This document shows, piece after piece, positions 25,330-33,819 of a stretch of DNA of 38,202 nucleotides; position 1 is the first letter of the stretch, and every line of letters begins with the position of its first letter. The DNA is from an uncultured bacterium. GTDB taxonomy: Bacteria > Krumholzibacteriota > Krumholzibacteriia > LZORAL124-64-63. The notes under the pieces were generated by a model. The model had not been told where the DNA came from, searched no databases, and saw only the letters and a program-made list of their open reading frames with translations. The stretch covers positions 1 to 38,202 of the forward strand of contig CAIWHK010000062.1 of assembly GCA_903912525.1 (NCBI GenBank). Direction: 5' to 3'. The translations under genes and the position numbers were made by a program.

Positions 25330-26150
25330 CAGATCTCCACCTTCAGCACGTCCTTGAGCGCCAGCCCGCCCAGCATCGAGAGCACCATGAACGCCAGCAG
25401 CCAGTCCAGTTCCACGCCCAGGTAGTGCGTGCTGCGCGCCGGGTAGCGCAGGCGCGTTTCCGCCACGGCGCCGCTGCCTGGCAGCTGCCGCTCGCCCGGG
25501 TACAGCAGCGCATGGGTCCACGACGTGCTGGCCGTCTCGGCCGTACGCGGCAGGCCGCCGCCGGCCGCCAGCACGCGGGTCGCCACCGGCACGCCGGCCA
25601 GGGTCACCGCCAGGTCGTACCGCCCCGGCTTGTCCGCGCGCACGCGCCAGGCCGCGGCCGCGCCCGGGCGATCACGCACGGGTCCGGCCTCGACGGTCAC
25701 CCCGTCGGGCGCGGTCAACTGCAGTTCGTCGAGGCGCGACGCCGCCGACGGCGCCAGCGTGACGGCCACCACCGCACTCTCGCCCACGTACAGCGGGCGC
25801 CGCGCGTAGCGGGCCTCAAGCTGGGCGATCGTCAGCACCATCGGGATCAGCATCACGACCAGCGCGGGCAGGCTCGCCGCCACGTAGCGCAGGTTCGCGC
25901 GCGCGAGGTCGCGCTGGATGCGCCCGACCACGCGCATCTGGTCCTGGTACAGGCCCATCTCGTAGATGTGACCCATCAGGCGGTCGCGCGCGGCAGCCAG
26001 CTTCGCCTGCGGCGTCACCGCGCGGAACACCAGCAGGGCCCACACCGCCGACAGCACCGACACCACGGCCAGGCCCAGCGCCGGCGCTCCACTGAAGGGC
26101 GCCAGCACCAGGTCGAACACGCGGCCCATGATGCCGTTGACGACGTTCAA
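25329..26150 (-). CDS. Membrane protein with an EMC3/TMCO1/YidC-reminiscent N-terminal half and an extracytoplasmic beta domain
   Basis: About 273 residues. The start is uncertain: adjacent TTG codons at 26153 and 26150 follow GGAGG (26155-26159), and the first ATG is at 26129, too far from it. Helix 1 is near residues 22-43; then comes a charged helical stretch (TPQAKLAAARDRLMGHIYEMGLYQDQMRVVGRIQRDLARANLRY) and helix 2 (PALVVMLIPMVLTIAQLEARY). This TM, cytoplasmic coiled coil, TM plan recalls Oxa1-superfamily DUF106/TMCO1 proteins, but I cannot confirm homology. Residues ~115-240 form a beta-rich domain (RPLYVGESAVVAVTLAP ... DKPGRYDLAVTLAGVPV), and a last helix lies near the C-terminus (LDWLLAFMVLSMLGGLALKDVLKVEI). 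It is coupled to the lipoprotein PDE gene, so it may assist or anchor these enzymes (inference). Confidence 0.7.
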   Translation of the reverse strand: MNVVNGIMGRVFDLVLAPFSGAPALGLAVVSVLSAVWALLVFRAVTPQAKLAAARDRLMGHIYEMGLYQDQMRVVGRIQRDLARANLRYVAASLPALVVMLIPMVLTIAQLEARYARRPLYVGESAVVAVTLAPSAASRLDELQLTAPDGVTVEAGPVRDRPGAAAAWRVRADKPGRYDLAVTLAGVPVATRVLAAGGGLPRTAETASTSWTHALLYPGERQLPGSGAVAETRLRYPARSTHYLGVELDWLLAFMVLSMLGGLALKDVLKVEI

Positions 26151-26162
26151 CAATCCTCCACG

Positions 26163-26360
26163 CTACGAGATGTAGCCCAATCCCTGCATCCGCTTGCGGA
26201 TCTCCTCCTCGGAGTCCCCGCCTTCCTCGAACTTCGCGATCTCGCGCTCGAGCACGTGGCGCACGAATTCCTCGGGCGTCGCGTACCCGGCGATGCCGGC
26301 GTACTTCTTCACCTTCGCCAGCAGGTCCTTGTCGATCTTCAGTCCGCCACCGCCGAACAT
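26163..26360 (-). CDS. 65-residue conserved-looking small protein with LGYIS tail
   Basis: ATG at 26360 has AAAGAGG five bases upstream; the stop is 13 bases before the next gene's start. The sequence starts MFGGGGLKIDKDLLAKVKKYAG, followed by YATPEEFVRHVLEREIAKFE and SEEEIRKRMQGLGYIS. The middle resembles a ribbon-helix-helix DNA-binding fold (strand, helix, helix), so it could be a small regulator. The tail EEEIRKRMQGLGYI matches the C-terminus of the lipoprotein PDE (DEEIRRQLRSLGYI), which argues for a shared interaction motif. It is easy to miss, because a much longer frame runs through it. Confidence 0.75.
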   Translation of the reverse strand: MFGGGGLKIDKDLLAKVKKYAGIAGYATPEEFVRHVLEREIAKFEEGGDSEEEIRKRMQGLGYIS

Positions 26361-26425
26361 CGCAGCCTCTTTCCGTTGCGCGCCGGTCCAGGCACCGGCA
26401 GCGACGCCGGCGCCCTCGCCATCGC

Positions 26426-28423
26426 CTATTCGCTGAACAGGTCCCCGCCCACCATGTCCGACGGCACCGGCACCCCGAACAGCTTCAGGATGGTCGGCGC
26501 CATGTCCACCAGCGCGGGGTCGGCGCGCCGGATCGGCCGGTTCACCAGGAGCACGCCGGGCACCTCGTCGGCGGCCATGCAGTGGTCGCCGCTCCACTTG
26601 AGCATGTTGTCGGTGAACACCGTCTCGGTCAGCCGGCCCAGCGCCGACTCGTTGCTGCCGCGCCAGCCGCGGTGGTAGCCCATCACGATGTCGGGCCCGG
26701 TGCCGAGCATCGCGCCGTGGTAGACCTCGTCGGCGCGGTACGCGTACTTCACGGCCGGCTTGCCGTCGATGGGATCGGTCACCACTTCGAGCTTCGCCTT
26801 CAACTCGGCCAGCAGCGCCTTCTCGGCCGCGCCCGGCTGGACGATGCCCTCGCGCTCGCGCCCCGCCAGGTTCAGGTACAGCCCGTTCAGGCCCACCGCG
26901 TAGGCGCGCGTTCGCGACCAGTCGACGCCCAGCAGCATGTCGACATTGCCCGGCTCGACGCCGGACTTCAGCACCAGGTAGCCGTTCTGGTGCAGCCACG
27001 TGTTGACGTGGAAGGCGCGGTTCCAGGGCGCGAAGCCGTGGTCGCTCATCACCATGACGATGGCGCCCTCGCCGGCGCGGTCCAGCGCCAGGCCCAGGGC
27101 CTCGTCCAGCTCGCAGTAGACCTGCCGGATGCGCCCGGCCAGCGCCGGGTCCGCGGACCCGTGCGTGGGCGAGGTGGGATCCATGTTCCGCCACATCATG
27201 TGGCAGTTCTGGTCCGGCGCGTTGAAGTAGAAGTAGAGCAGCCCGCGCTTCACCTTCGCGAAGCGGTCGAGCTCGGCGCGAAGCTGGCGCATGTGCTCGC
27301 CCCGCACCAGCTCGCTCTGGTGCACGTAGTCGGCGTCCTCGAAGAAGCCGTTCTCCAGCGCGCTGGTGTCGTCCGGCAGGCCCTGCGTGTAGTACGGACC
27401 GGCCTGCGCGGCCAGCTCCTTGCTGTACCCGGGCGGCGTGCTGATCGGCATCTCGGGGCGGCTGGGATCCAGCTGCACCGGCGTCACGTACAGCTTCAGG
27501 TGCGGCGACGTGCTGATCAGGTAGTAGCGGCAGATGCCGTGCACGGTCTTGACCACGGGCATCATCGGGAAGTCGACCGGCACCCAGTCGCTCCACTCGC
27601 CCTCCTTGAGCACCACCTCGTAGGTGCCCGCGCGCAGCCACACCGAGCCGCGCTCCTGGTCCACCACGCCGTCGACCGCGGCCAGCACCTCGGGATCGCC
27701 CTGGCGCCACGTGTTGCGCGGGCCGGACAGCGTCGCCGAGAAGCGCCCGTCCTGCAGGTAGACCGACTCGACGCGGCCGCCGGCCAGGTCGCGCTCGACC
27801 GGCGGGTCGGTGGTGATCAGCGTCGAGATGCCGTAGCTGCCGGTGATGTCGGGCGTGCCCATGCCCGACAGCGAACGCACTTCGCAATCGACGGGCGGAA
27901 AGTTCGCCGGCACCTTGAAGATGGTCGCATCGACGCCCGCGGCCGGCAGCAGCTCCCAGAACGCCGTCCCCTGGCGCAGGTTGCGCACCTTGCCGGCGCC
28001 GCGCGGGATCTTCCACGCGCCCAGCTTCCAGAACTTGTCCGGCGTGCTCGCCTCGCTGGCCGAGAAGCGCGGCATCATCGTCTTGGGGTCGCGATGGATG
28101 AAGTCGAAGATGCCGTGCCCGCCCGGGTCGCGCCCGGTGATGAAGTTCGACCACGCGACCGGCGACTGCGGCGGGATCGACGTGCCGAACGGCGCCAGCT
28201 GCCCGCCCTGCGCCAGGAAGCGCGAGAAGTTCGGCAGCACGCCCTCGTCCAGGAACTGCTTCAGCAGGATCGGGTCCATGCCGTCGAAGCCGAGGATGAC
28301 CACGCGCGGCCCGGCTTGGGCCGTTCTTGTTTGCGGCGGCGCGGCCTGCGCGCACGGCGCCATCACCCCGACCGCCATCACGACCAGCAGCAACGCCGCC
28401 ACCTGCCTGCGCATGCGCCTCAT
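26426..28423 (-). CDS. Exported alkaline-phosphatase-superfamily phosphodiesterase
   Basis: 665 residues from ATG at 28423, which overlaps the preceding gene's stop (ATGA), with GGGGAGG four bases upstream. A signal peptide ends near CAQAA. AP-superfamily motifs: ILGFDGMDP (Asp47), PPQSPVAWSNFITG (probable nucleophile Ser87), GGHGIFDFIHRDP, NAPDQNCHMMW, MSDHGFAPWNRAFHVNTWL and KWSGDHCMA near the end. A beta-rich insert lies between the nucleophile region and the second metal site. It is paralogous to the next gene upstream (same GHxIFDF, SDHGF, WSGDHCM and PxVLL order). The substrate is unknown; family precedent suggests phosphodiester or phosphonate hydrolysis, or phospho-group transfer onto envelope glycans or lipids. 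Confidence 0.88.
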   Translation of the reverse strand: MRRMRRQVAALLLVVMAVGVMAPCAQAAPPQTRTAQAGPRVVILGFDGMDPILLKQFLDEGVLPNFSRFLAQGGQLAPFGTSIPPQSPVAWSNFITGRDPGGHGIFDFIHRDPKTMMPRFSASEASTPDKFWKLGAWKIPRGAGKVRNLRQGTAFWELLPAAGVDATIFKVPANFPPVDCEVRSLSGMGTPDITGSYGISTLITTDPPVERDLAGGRVESVYLQDGRFSATLSGPRNTWRQGDPEVLAAVDGVVDQERGSVWLRAGTYEVVLKEGEWSDWVPVDFPMMPVVKTVHGICRYYLISTSPHLKLYVTPVQLDPSRPEMPISTPPGYSKELAAQAGPYYTQGLPDDTSALENGFFEDADYVHQSELVRGEHMRQLRAELDRFAKVKRGLLYFYFNAPDQNCHMMWRNMDPTSPTHGSADPALAGRIRQVYCELDEALGLALDRAGEGAIVMVMSDHGFAPWNRAFHVNTWLHQNGYLVLKSGVEPGNVDMLLGVDWSRTRAYAVGLNGLYLNLAGREREGIVQPGAAEKALLAELKAKLEVVTDPIDGKPAVKYAYRADEVYHGAMLGTGPDIVMGYHRGWRGSNESALGRLTETVFTDNMLKWSGDHCMAADEVPGVLLVNRPIRRADPALVDMAPTILKLFGVPVPSDMVGGDLFSE

Positions 28424-30540
28424 GCCGCCTCCCCGTCGCCGGGCGCGAAGATGCTGCGCCCGGTCATGTGCGCCGGCGCCGGCAGCCCGAGCAGGTCGAG
28501 CACCGTCGGCGCCAGGTCGACCAGGTTGGGTTTCGTCGACGCGAACGGCAGCGAGCTGAACAGCACGCCCGGCACCTGCCGCGGATCCATGCAGTGGTCG
28601 CCCGACCAGCTGCGCGTGTTGTCGGCGATGACGACGCCGCTGACGGCGCCCACGGCCGCATCCCAGTCGGCGCGGTAGCCGATCTTGTAGCCGACGATCA
28701 CGTCGGGCCCGTTCTCGCGGTACGGCCCCTTGTACACGTCCTCGGCCGCCCACAGTTCGGTGATCGCTTCCTGGCCCCCGCGCCCGTCGTCGGGCAGGCC
28801 GCGCAGCCTGTCGATGATCTCGCGCTTGAGCGCCATCGCCTCGGCCGGCTCCACGCAGCCGCCGTGCTCGCGACCCTTGATGTTCAGGTAGAACCCGGCC
28901 AGGCCGTTCGTGTAGGCGCGCGTCCGCGGCCAGTCGATGTCGCCGACCTCGTAGCGCACGCCCTCGGGGATCGCCGGCAGGGGCCCGTTCGCGGGATCGC
29001 TCTTCAGGAACAGGTAGCCGTTCGCGCGGAACCACGCGTTGAGGTTCACGCCGCGCTGGAACTGCTTGAAGCCGTGGTCCGAGGCCACCAGCAGCACGTC
29101 GCCCCGGCGCATCTTCGCGCGCGTCTCGCCCACCAGCGCGTCGGCGCGGCGGTACAAATCGAGGATGGCGTCCTTGTGCTTCTCGACGTCCTTGCCCCGG
29201 TTGGCCGGGTGCCCGGGGTCGAGGTAGCGGAAGAACATGTGCTGGATGCGGTCGGTGGCGTCGAACACGACCGAGACCACGCCCTCGGGCGTGCGGTCGA
29301 GCGCGTGCAGGAACTGCGTGCGCCGCTCTTCGTGGATGGCGTAGGCCTGGTCCAGGAACGCCTGCTCGTCGATGACGCGCTCGTTCAGCGCCCACGTGTC
29401 CTCCGCCAGGCCGAGCGTGGCGTACGGCCCGTGCAGCTTCGCCAGCGCGATCGCCAGGTGCGGCGGGTTGCTGATGGGCACCGCCGGCTTCGCGGGGTCG
29501 ATGTGCAGCGGCGTCACGTAGAACCTGAACCGCGGCGCGAACGACGTCACCCGCACCCGGCAGATGCCGTGCGCCTTCTGCGTGCCCTTGCCGAAGCCGA
29601 CGCCGATCCAGTCGGAGTACTCGTCGGGACCCAGGGTGAACGTCTCGCCGCCCAGGGTGAACGTGGCTTTCGCCGCGGCGCGGTCCAGCTTGACGGTGAC
29701 CGTCGCCAGCAGCGGCGTCGAGCCGTCGGGCGCATCCGGCCCCGGCAGCGCGCCCGTGAACGCGCCTTCGCCCTTGCCGGGAGAAAGCAGCAATCGCACG
29801 CCGCCCGTGGTGGCGCCGGCATCCTCGGCCGCGCCCGCCGCGAGCGGCTCCCTGAATTCGGTGAACGTCCCCTGCGTGCCGCGCAGGTCGGGCACGCACA
29901 TCGCCGACAGCAGCTTGCCGCCGAAGCGGTCGGGCGGGAACGTGATCGGCACCCGCAGGATGCTGGTGGCGACGCCCGCCTCGGCGCACGTCGTCCAGAA
30001 CGGCTTGCTGCGCTTGAGCGACTCGAACGGGTGCGCCCGCGACGGCAGCGTGATCGGGCCCAGCTTGCGCGCGGGCGCATTGCGCAGCCGCGTCGACGAC
30101 AGCGTGGGCAGGTGCGTGAACTTGTCGCGCGTCAGGAAGTCGAAGATGTTGTGGCCCGAGGCATCGACGCCCGTCGCGAACGTCGACCAGCCCACCGGCG
30201 ACATCGCCGGCCACGTCGTGCCCAGCGGACGGTACGTGCCCTCGCGCCGCAACTGGTCCAGGTTGGGCAGCTGCCCCTCGTCCATCCAGCGGCGCGCCAG
30301 CCCCGGGTCCAGTCCATCGAGCCCCAGCACGATCACCCGCCGCGCCTTCGCCCCCTTGCGCCGGCCCTTGCCGCTGAGCGCGCGGACGACGACGCGCGCC
30401 GGCCACAGCAGCAGCGCCAGCAGCGCCAGCAGGATACCCGCGAGCGCGAACAGGAACGAGCCGCCCAGCGCAAAGCCGGCCCCGGGGCCGATGTAGGCCG
30501 GGGCGACGTTCAGCGCGGCGATGGCGGGAACGAACAGCAT
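28420..30540 (-). CDS. Membrane-anchored alkaline-phosphatase-superfamily phosphodiesterase, first gene of the cluster
   Basis: 706 residues from ATG at 30540; the nearest GAGG is about 13 bases upstream, so initiation looks weak. The N-terminus carries APAYIGPGAGFAL and then a long hydrophobic helix (about residues 26-50), with a basic RRKGAKARR stretch before the enzyme domain. Catalytic signatures: VLGLDGLDPG (Asp75), WPAMSPVGWSTFATG (probable nucleophile Ser114), GHNIFDFL, DATDRIQHMFF, ASDHGFKQF (Asp488, His489) and SWSGDHCMD. It ends four bases inside the next gene. Presence of both a TM-anchored and a signal-peptide paralogue suggests the same chemistry on different envelope substrates (inference). 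Confidence 0.88.
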   Translation of the reverse strand: MLFVPAIAALNVAPAYIGPGAGFALGGSFLFALAGILLALLALLLWPARVVVRALSGKGRRKGAKARRVIVLGLDGLDPGLARRWMDEGQLPNLDQLRREGTYRPLGTTWPAMSPVGWSTFATGVDASGHNIFDFLTRDKFTHLPTLSSTRLRNAPARKLGPITLPSRAHPFESLKRSKPFWTTCAEAGVATSILRVPITFPPDRFGGKLLSAMCVPDLRGTQGTFTEFREPLAAGAAEDAGATTGGVRLLLSPGKGEGAFTGALPGPDAPDGSTPLLATVTVKLDRAAAKATFTLGGETFTLGPDEYSDWIGVGFGKGTQKAHGICRVRVTSFAPRFRFYVTPLHIDPAKPAVPISNPPHLAIALAKLHGPYATLGLAEDTWALNERVIDEQAFLDQAYAIHEERRTQFLHALDRTPEGVVSVVFDATDRIQHMFFRYLDPGHPANRGKDVEKHKDAILDLYRRADALVGETRAKMRRGDVLLVASDHGFKQFQRGVNLNAWFRANGYLFLKSDPANGPLPAIPEGVRYEVGDIDWPRTRAYTNGLAGFYLNIKGREHGGCVEPAEAMALKREIIDRLRGLPDDGRGGQEAITELWAAEDVYKGPYRENGPDVIVGYKIGYRADWDAAVGAVSGVVIADNTRSWSGDHCMDPRQVPGVLFSSLPFASTKPNLVDLAPTVLDLLGLPAPAHMTGRSIFAPGDGEAA

Positions 30541-30735
30541 CGGGACGCGGAAACCTCAGGACACAGGGACAGACGGAGCCGGCAGCGGGACCGGACCCGG
30601 ATGGTAGCCCGACCCCGAAAGCGCGGCAACCCGGCTCAGGATCGTCAGTTCCCGGCACCGGGCCCTCGGCTGGGGACCGGGATGATGTTTTGTACGATAA
30701 TGATACTCTTTTTTGAATAGGAGGGCGATAGTAAA

Positions 30736-30831
30736 GTGACGTTCGCCGTGTCCATCCCCCGGCGGAACCCCGGCTCCGCCGTGGCCTACAAAGACCTTTG
30801 CGGTGATTCCCGACCCCGGAGTGCCCCGTGA
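30736..30831 (+). CDS. Possible 31-codon leader ORF overlapping the peptidase start
   Basis: GTG 30736 follows AGGAGGG (30719-30725) at about ten bases. The frame runs for 31 codons and stops with the TGA at 29-31 of the GTGA that also begins the peptidase gene (30828-30831). The peptide (MTFAVSIPRRN...) resembles nothing I know. Its value is the strong Shine-Dalgarno in an AT-rich patch and the overlapping stop/start, which would allow translational coupling. The rest of the 30541-30735 intergenic DNA shows only this AT-rich patch (about 30681-30735), where promoters for both directions probably lie. Confidence 0.25.
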   Translation: MTFAVSIPRRNPGSAVAYKDLCGDSRPRSAP

Positions 30832-32459
30832 CCCAAGCCCGACAAAACGTCGCCTGCCTTGTGTTCGCCGCGGTTCTGGGGATTGCGGTCACAGCCCGCA
30901 GCCAGCCCGGCGCCCCTACTCACGGCACGGATGCCGACGAACTTGGCGCGTGCAGCCGGCTCCTGTCCGATTACATCGCCGCCGTTCGGTTGGGCGACTT
31001 GGCACAGGCCGCCTCGTGCTGGCGGCGCGCCGATGTCGTTTCCGCAGATCGCCTGGGCATCCGGTACCGGCAGATGCCCCTGAAGGTGGATGGCGATTCG
31101 CCGCTGTGGCTGCACGCACGTGCGTTGCGCGACGGCCGCGCGGCCTGTCGCGCCGGGACGCCGGTCGCCGTCCCCGGTCCGGCGCCCCGCGTGACCCAGG
31201 CCCTCGTGCTGGGCAGCGATGCCGACACCGTCCGCTTCACCTACCACTTCGCGCGGGAGGATGGGCGCTGGCGCCTGACTTCGCCGGTGGCGCTCGCACA
31301 GGCCGGGCGTGATGTCGCCACGGCGACCCAGATCCGCCTCGTCGATGTCCGCGCAGCCGCTGTGTCCGGCGAGGTGCTCGACCGGTTGGTCGTGTCGCTC
31401 GACTCCTGCGTGGCGGACATCGCTGCGCGCCTCTCGTTGGACGACGCCGTCCGCGGGCGGCTGGTCGCCGGCAAGCTCGGCTACCTGCTGGCCGACCCGG
31501 ACGAAGTCGCACGCCTGGCCTCGGCCCCTACCGTCGTCGTGGCCAACCTGCAGCAGGATGTCGTCATCACCTCGCACCCGTGCCACGCGCACGAATTGGC
31601 GCACCTGGTCGTCAATGCGTGGCTGAGCGACCTGCCGCCGTTCATGCTGCCGCTGCTGCAGGAGGGAACGGCCGTGCAACTGGGCGGCCGCTGGGGCCGC
31701 CATCCCCGCGTCATGGAGCGCCTGGGTCGCACGACACTCTCCGACGGCTGGGTGGCGCTGGACGACCTGCTGACACGTGACGGGTTCCTCGCGCAGCCGG
31801 CCGACCTGACGTACGCACCCGCGGGCGTGTTCGTCGGGTTCATCCTGGAACAGTACGGCGCAGCGGGCCTGCGCGCTGCGTGCCTGGCAGCCGGCGGCGA
31901 CGCCGAGTCGTTGTCGCGGCTCGATGCCGACGCGGTGCAGGCGCGACTGGCCGGGGCGCTGGGCACGGATTGGGCGAAGATGGCGGCCGCCTTCGCCGCC
32001 TATGCGGCGCGTCCCGTGTCCTCCGGCATCGCGCCGGGTTGGACAATGAAGGATGATGCTGCGGCGACACGGCTCGCGGCCGGCGACCTGCGGGTGACGA
32101 TCGACGATGCGGACCTGACCGCGCCGGTCGGCATCTCGGTGCAGGCAGCCGACGGCGGCTCCCCGCAGGGCGCCATCCTGTTCGGCGGCGGCCCGGTCGA
32201 CGCACCGGTCAATGCCCTCTTCAGCGAGCACTTCCCGGGGCGCACCTACCGCGGCGAAACGCACGCGCTGATCTTCACGCGGGATGAGGCCAAGCTCTAC
32301 GACTACCGGTTGCAGATGCTGGTGGCGCTGCACGCCGAGGGATTCTGGCCGTCGGACAGCTATGTCGTCCAGGACGGCGCCGGCCTTCGATTGCGCGTGG
32401 ATCGTTCGCTGTGGCCGGCGGAGGCCATCATGGTGCTAGTCAGCCATGGCGAGGAATGA
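30828..32459 (+). CDS. Exported HEXXH metallopeptidase-like protein (gluzincin type)
   Basis: 543 residues from GTG 30828, with GGAG six bases upstream. A signal peptide spans about residues 1-26. Residues ~40-160 look like a SnoaL/NTF2-type alpha+beta domain (LSDYIAAVRLGDLAQAASCW ... GRWRLTSP). The peptidase signature is HELAH (255-259) followed 20 residues on by LLQEGTA with Glu279, as in HEXXH+E gluzincins of clan MA. A 'YAPAGVFVGFILEQYG' stretch after it also fits peptidases of the MA type, where a helix follows the third ligand. The C-terminal 140 residues are beta-rich and unassigned. The substrate is unknown; it should act in the periplasm or outside. Its stop is followed by a hairpin (32479-32512). 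Confidence 0.8.
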   Translation: MTQARQNVACLVFAAVLGIAVTARSQPGAPTHGTDADELGACSRLLSDYIAAVRLGDLAQAASCWRRADVVSADRLGIRYRQMPLKVDGDSPLWLHARALRDGRAACRAGTPVAVPGPAPRVTQALVLGSDADTVRFTYHFAREDGRWRLTSPVALAQAGRDVATATQIRLVDVRAAAVSGEVLDRLVVSLDSCVADIAARLSLDDAVRGRLVAGKLGYLLADPDEVARLASAPTVVVANLQQDVVITSHPCHAHELAHLVVNAWLSDLPPFMLPLLQEGTAVQLGGRWGRHPRVMERLGRTTLSDGWVALDDLLTRDGFLAQPADLTYAPAGVFVGFILEQYGAAGLRAACLAAGGDAESLSRLDADAVQARLAGALGTDWAKMAAAFAAYAARPVSSGIAPGWTMKDDAAATRLAAGDLRVTIDDADLTAPVGISVQAADGGSPQGAILFGGGPVDAPVNALFSEHFPGRTYRGETHALIFTRDEAKLYDYRLQMLVALHAEGFWPSDSYVVQDGAGLRLRVDRSLWPAEAIMVLVSHGEE

Positions 32460-32478
32460 ACGCGGGCGGGACTGAACA

Positions 32479-32512
32479 CGAGGCCGCGCCGACGGTGGTC
32501 GACGCGGCCTCG
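32479..32512. terminator. Hairpin between convergent genes
   Basis: CGAGGCCGCG (32479-32488) pairs perfectly with CGCGGCCTCG (32503-32512) around a 14-base loop, 20 bases after the peptidase stop. There is no T-tract. It lies between the peptidase gene and the converging beta-helix gene. Confidence 0.6.
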
Positions 32513-32616
32513 CAAGCTGATCACCGGGTTGGCAAACCGCCACCCATCCGCACCGTGCAGAGCTGGCGGCCCTTGGGGTTGTTCTGGCTCATCGGACACC
32601 GTCAAATTGGCCCATC

Positions 32617-33801
32617 TTAGCGAAATAGCGCTTTCACACTACCAAGGCTCGCCCTCTCTGTCGGTACCGGCACGGACGCAAATGGCTGGAAGTTAACGAA
32701 ACCGTACATCTGGGGACTCACATTGTCGTGGCCATCCACGATCCACGCCGAGATCGAATCTGCACTCACAGTGCCCCAGTAGTTCCCTGTCATATCCACG
32801 AAGCGAGCTGGCAATTGTGGATAGCCTCCGAGAATCACCGCACGACCACGGTCCTTGAAAATGTCATTGTTCCTTATGCGCGGCGTGCAACTAACGACAT
32901 CAACGGCAGAGTCGCGTGAGCCGCGGAACACATTGCGCTCACAGACGGCATTGTTGGCGCCTTGCCCGAAGTAGATATTCGCCGTACCCCCGTCAAAAAC
33001 ATTGTCAGTGATGGTATATGATCCTGGCCCGTATACAACAAGGCCAGCTCCTGTGGTCACCGACAGGGAATTCCGGACTACCGACCCCGAACACTGGTCC
33101 AGGTAACCCACGTTCTGACAGCCGGCAACGTTATTGTCGCGAACGGCGACATTCGCCACACCGCCAAAATAGAGCGCAGATCTCGTATCACGGAATTCGC
33201 AATGTATGACCGAAACATCGCGCGCCGGATTGGATGTGAGGATACCTGTTCCGTAGATTCCCTCGAAACCGCACGCACTCACAGTTCCGGGAGCATATGC
33301 CCAGATTCCGAGCTTCGTTCGGCGCAACGTGCAATTGTTGATCGCAAATGTACCACTCTCAACATATACGCCATCAACTACATCTTCCACGGTCAAGTGT
33401 TCAAGCACAAGTGCATCACCTGCGACAACCGGCCAATAAAAAACACCCGCGGCATACTCCCATGACGCCCACGCCTCAGGGGCTTCCGGACCAATAACCG
33501 ATACGTCCTCTCCCGCCCCAATCAAGGTCAGTGAACCAGACACCATGTGAACATAGGTATGCCAGAGATTGCCCGCGTACGTATGGTCGGTATACTCCGA
33601 GTATCGCCCCGGACCGATCATAATCGTATCGCCACTGGCCGAGGCGTCGACGGCGTCCTGGATCAACGTGTGGTCGCCTGATCCGTCCTTCTCGACACGC
33701 CACACTCTGGATTCGGAAGGCCGCGCCGTAAGGATGACTACCACCAGAAGTGGCAGGCCCCACAAAGCGGCCCGCCAGCTTATCCGCATTAGCTTATGCA
33801 C
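32617..33801 (-). CDS. Exported right-handed parallel beta-helix protein
   Basis: About 394 residues. GTG at 33801 (GGGAG eight bases upstream) or the adjoining TTG at 33804 is preferred; the ATG at 33789 is 20 bases from the binding site. A signal peptide (ALWGLPLLVVVILTARPSES) precedes WRVEKDGSGDHTLIQDAVDASASGDTIMIGPGRY, the usual opening of pectin-lyase-like surface proteins. Many short coils follow (INNCTLRRTKLGIWAY, VIHCEFRDTRSALYFGG, ITDNVFDGGTANIYFG, RNNDIFKDRGRAVILGG), then the NYWG cap with DGHDN. Such proteins bind or cleave polysaccharides; catalytic residues cannot be assigned. Unlike its neighbours it has no FlgD-type tail. It lies in lower-GC DNA and follows the next gene with an 18-base gap. 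Confidence 0.82.
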   Translation of the reverse strand: MHKLMRISWRAALWGLPLLVVVILTARPSESRVWRVEKDGSGDHTLIQDAVDASASGDTIMIGPGRYSEYTDHTYAGNLWHTYVHMVSGSLTLIGAGEDVSVIGPEAPEAWASWEYAAGVFYWPVVAGDALVLEHLTVEDVVDGVYVESGTFAINNCTLRRTKLGIWAYAPGTVSACGFEGIYGTGILTSNPARDVSVIHCEFRDTRSALYFGGVANVAVRDNNVAGCQNVGYLDQCSGSVVRNSLSVTTGAGLVVYGPGSYTITDNVFDGGTANIYFGQGANNAVCERNVFRGSRDSAVDVVSCTPRIRNNDIFKDRGRAVILGGYPQLPARFVDMTGNYWGTVSADSISAWIVDGHDNVSPQMYGFVNFQPFASVPVPTERASLGSVKALFR

Positions 33802-33819
33802 CAAAACCGCTCCCAGTCC

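Noticed and set aside
30681-30735. Sigma-70 promoter boxes in the AT-rich patch
   Set aside because: Several AT-rich hexamers exist, but no -35/-10 pair with 16-18 bases between them is convincing on either strand.
28424-30892. N-terminal extension of the second phosphodiesterase to a 1,488-codon protein
   Set aside because: The extra part is out of frame with the clear phosphodiesterase gene at 28420-30540, Arg-rich, and has no signature; ATG 28423 has a good binding site and a signal peptide.
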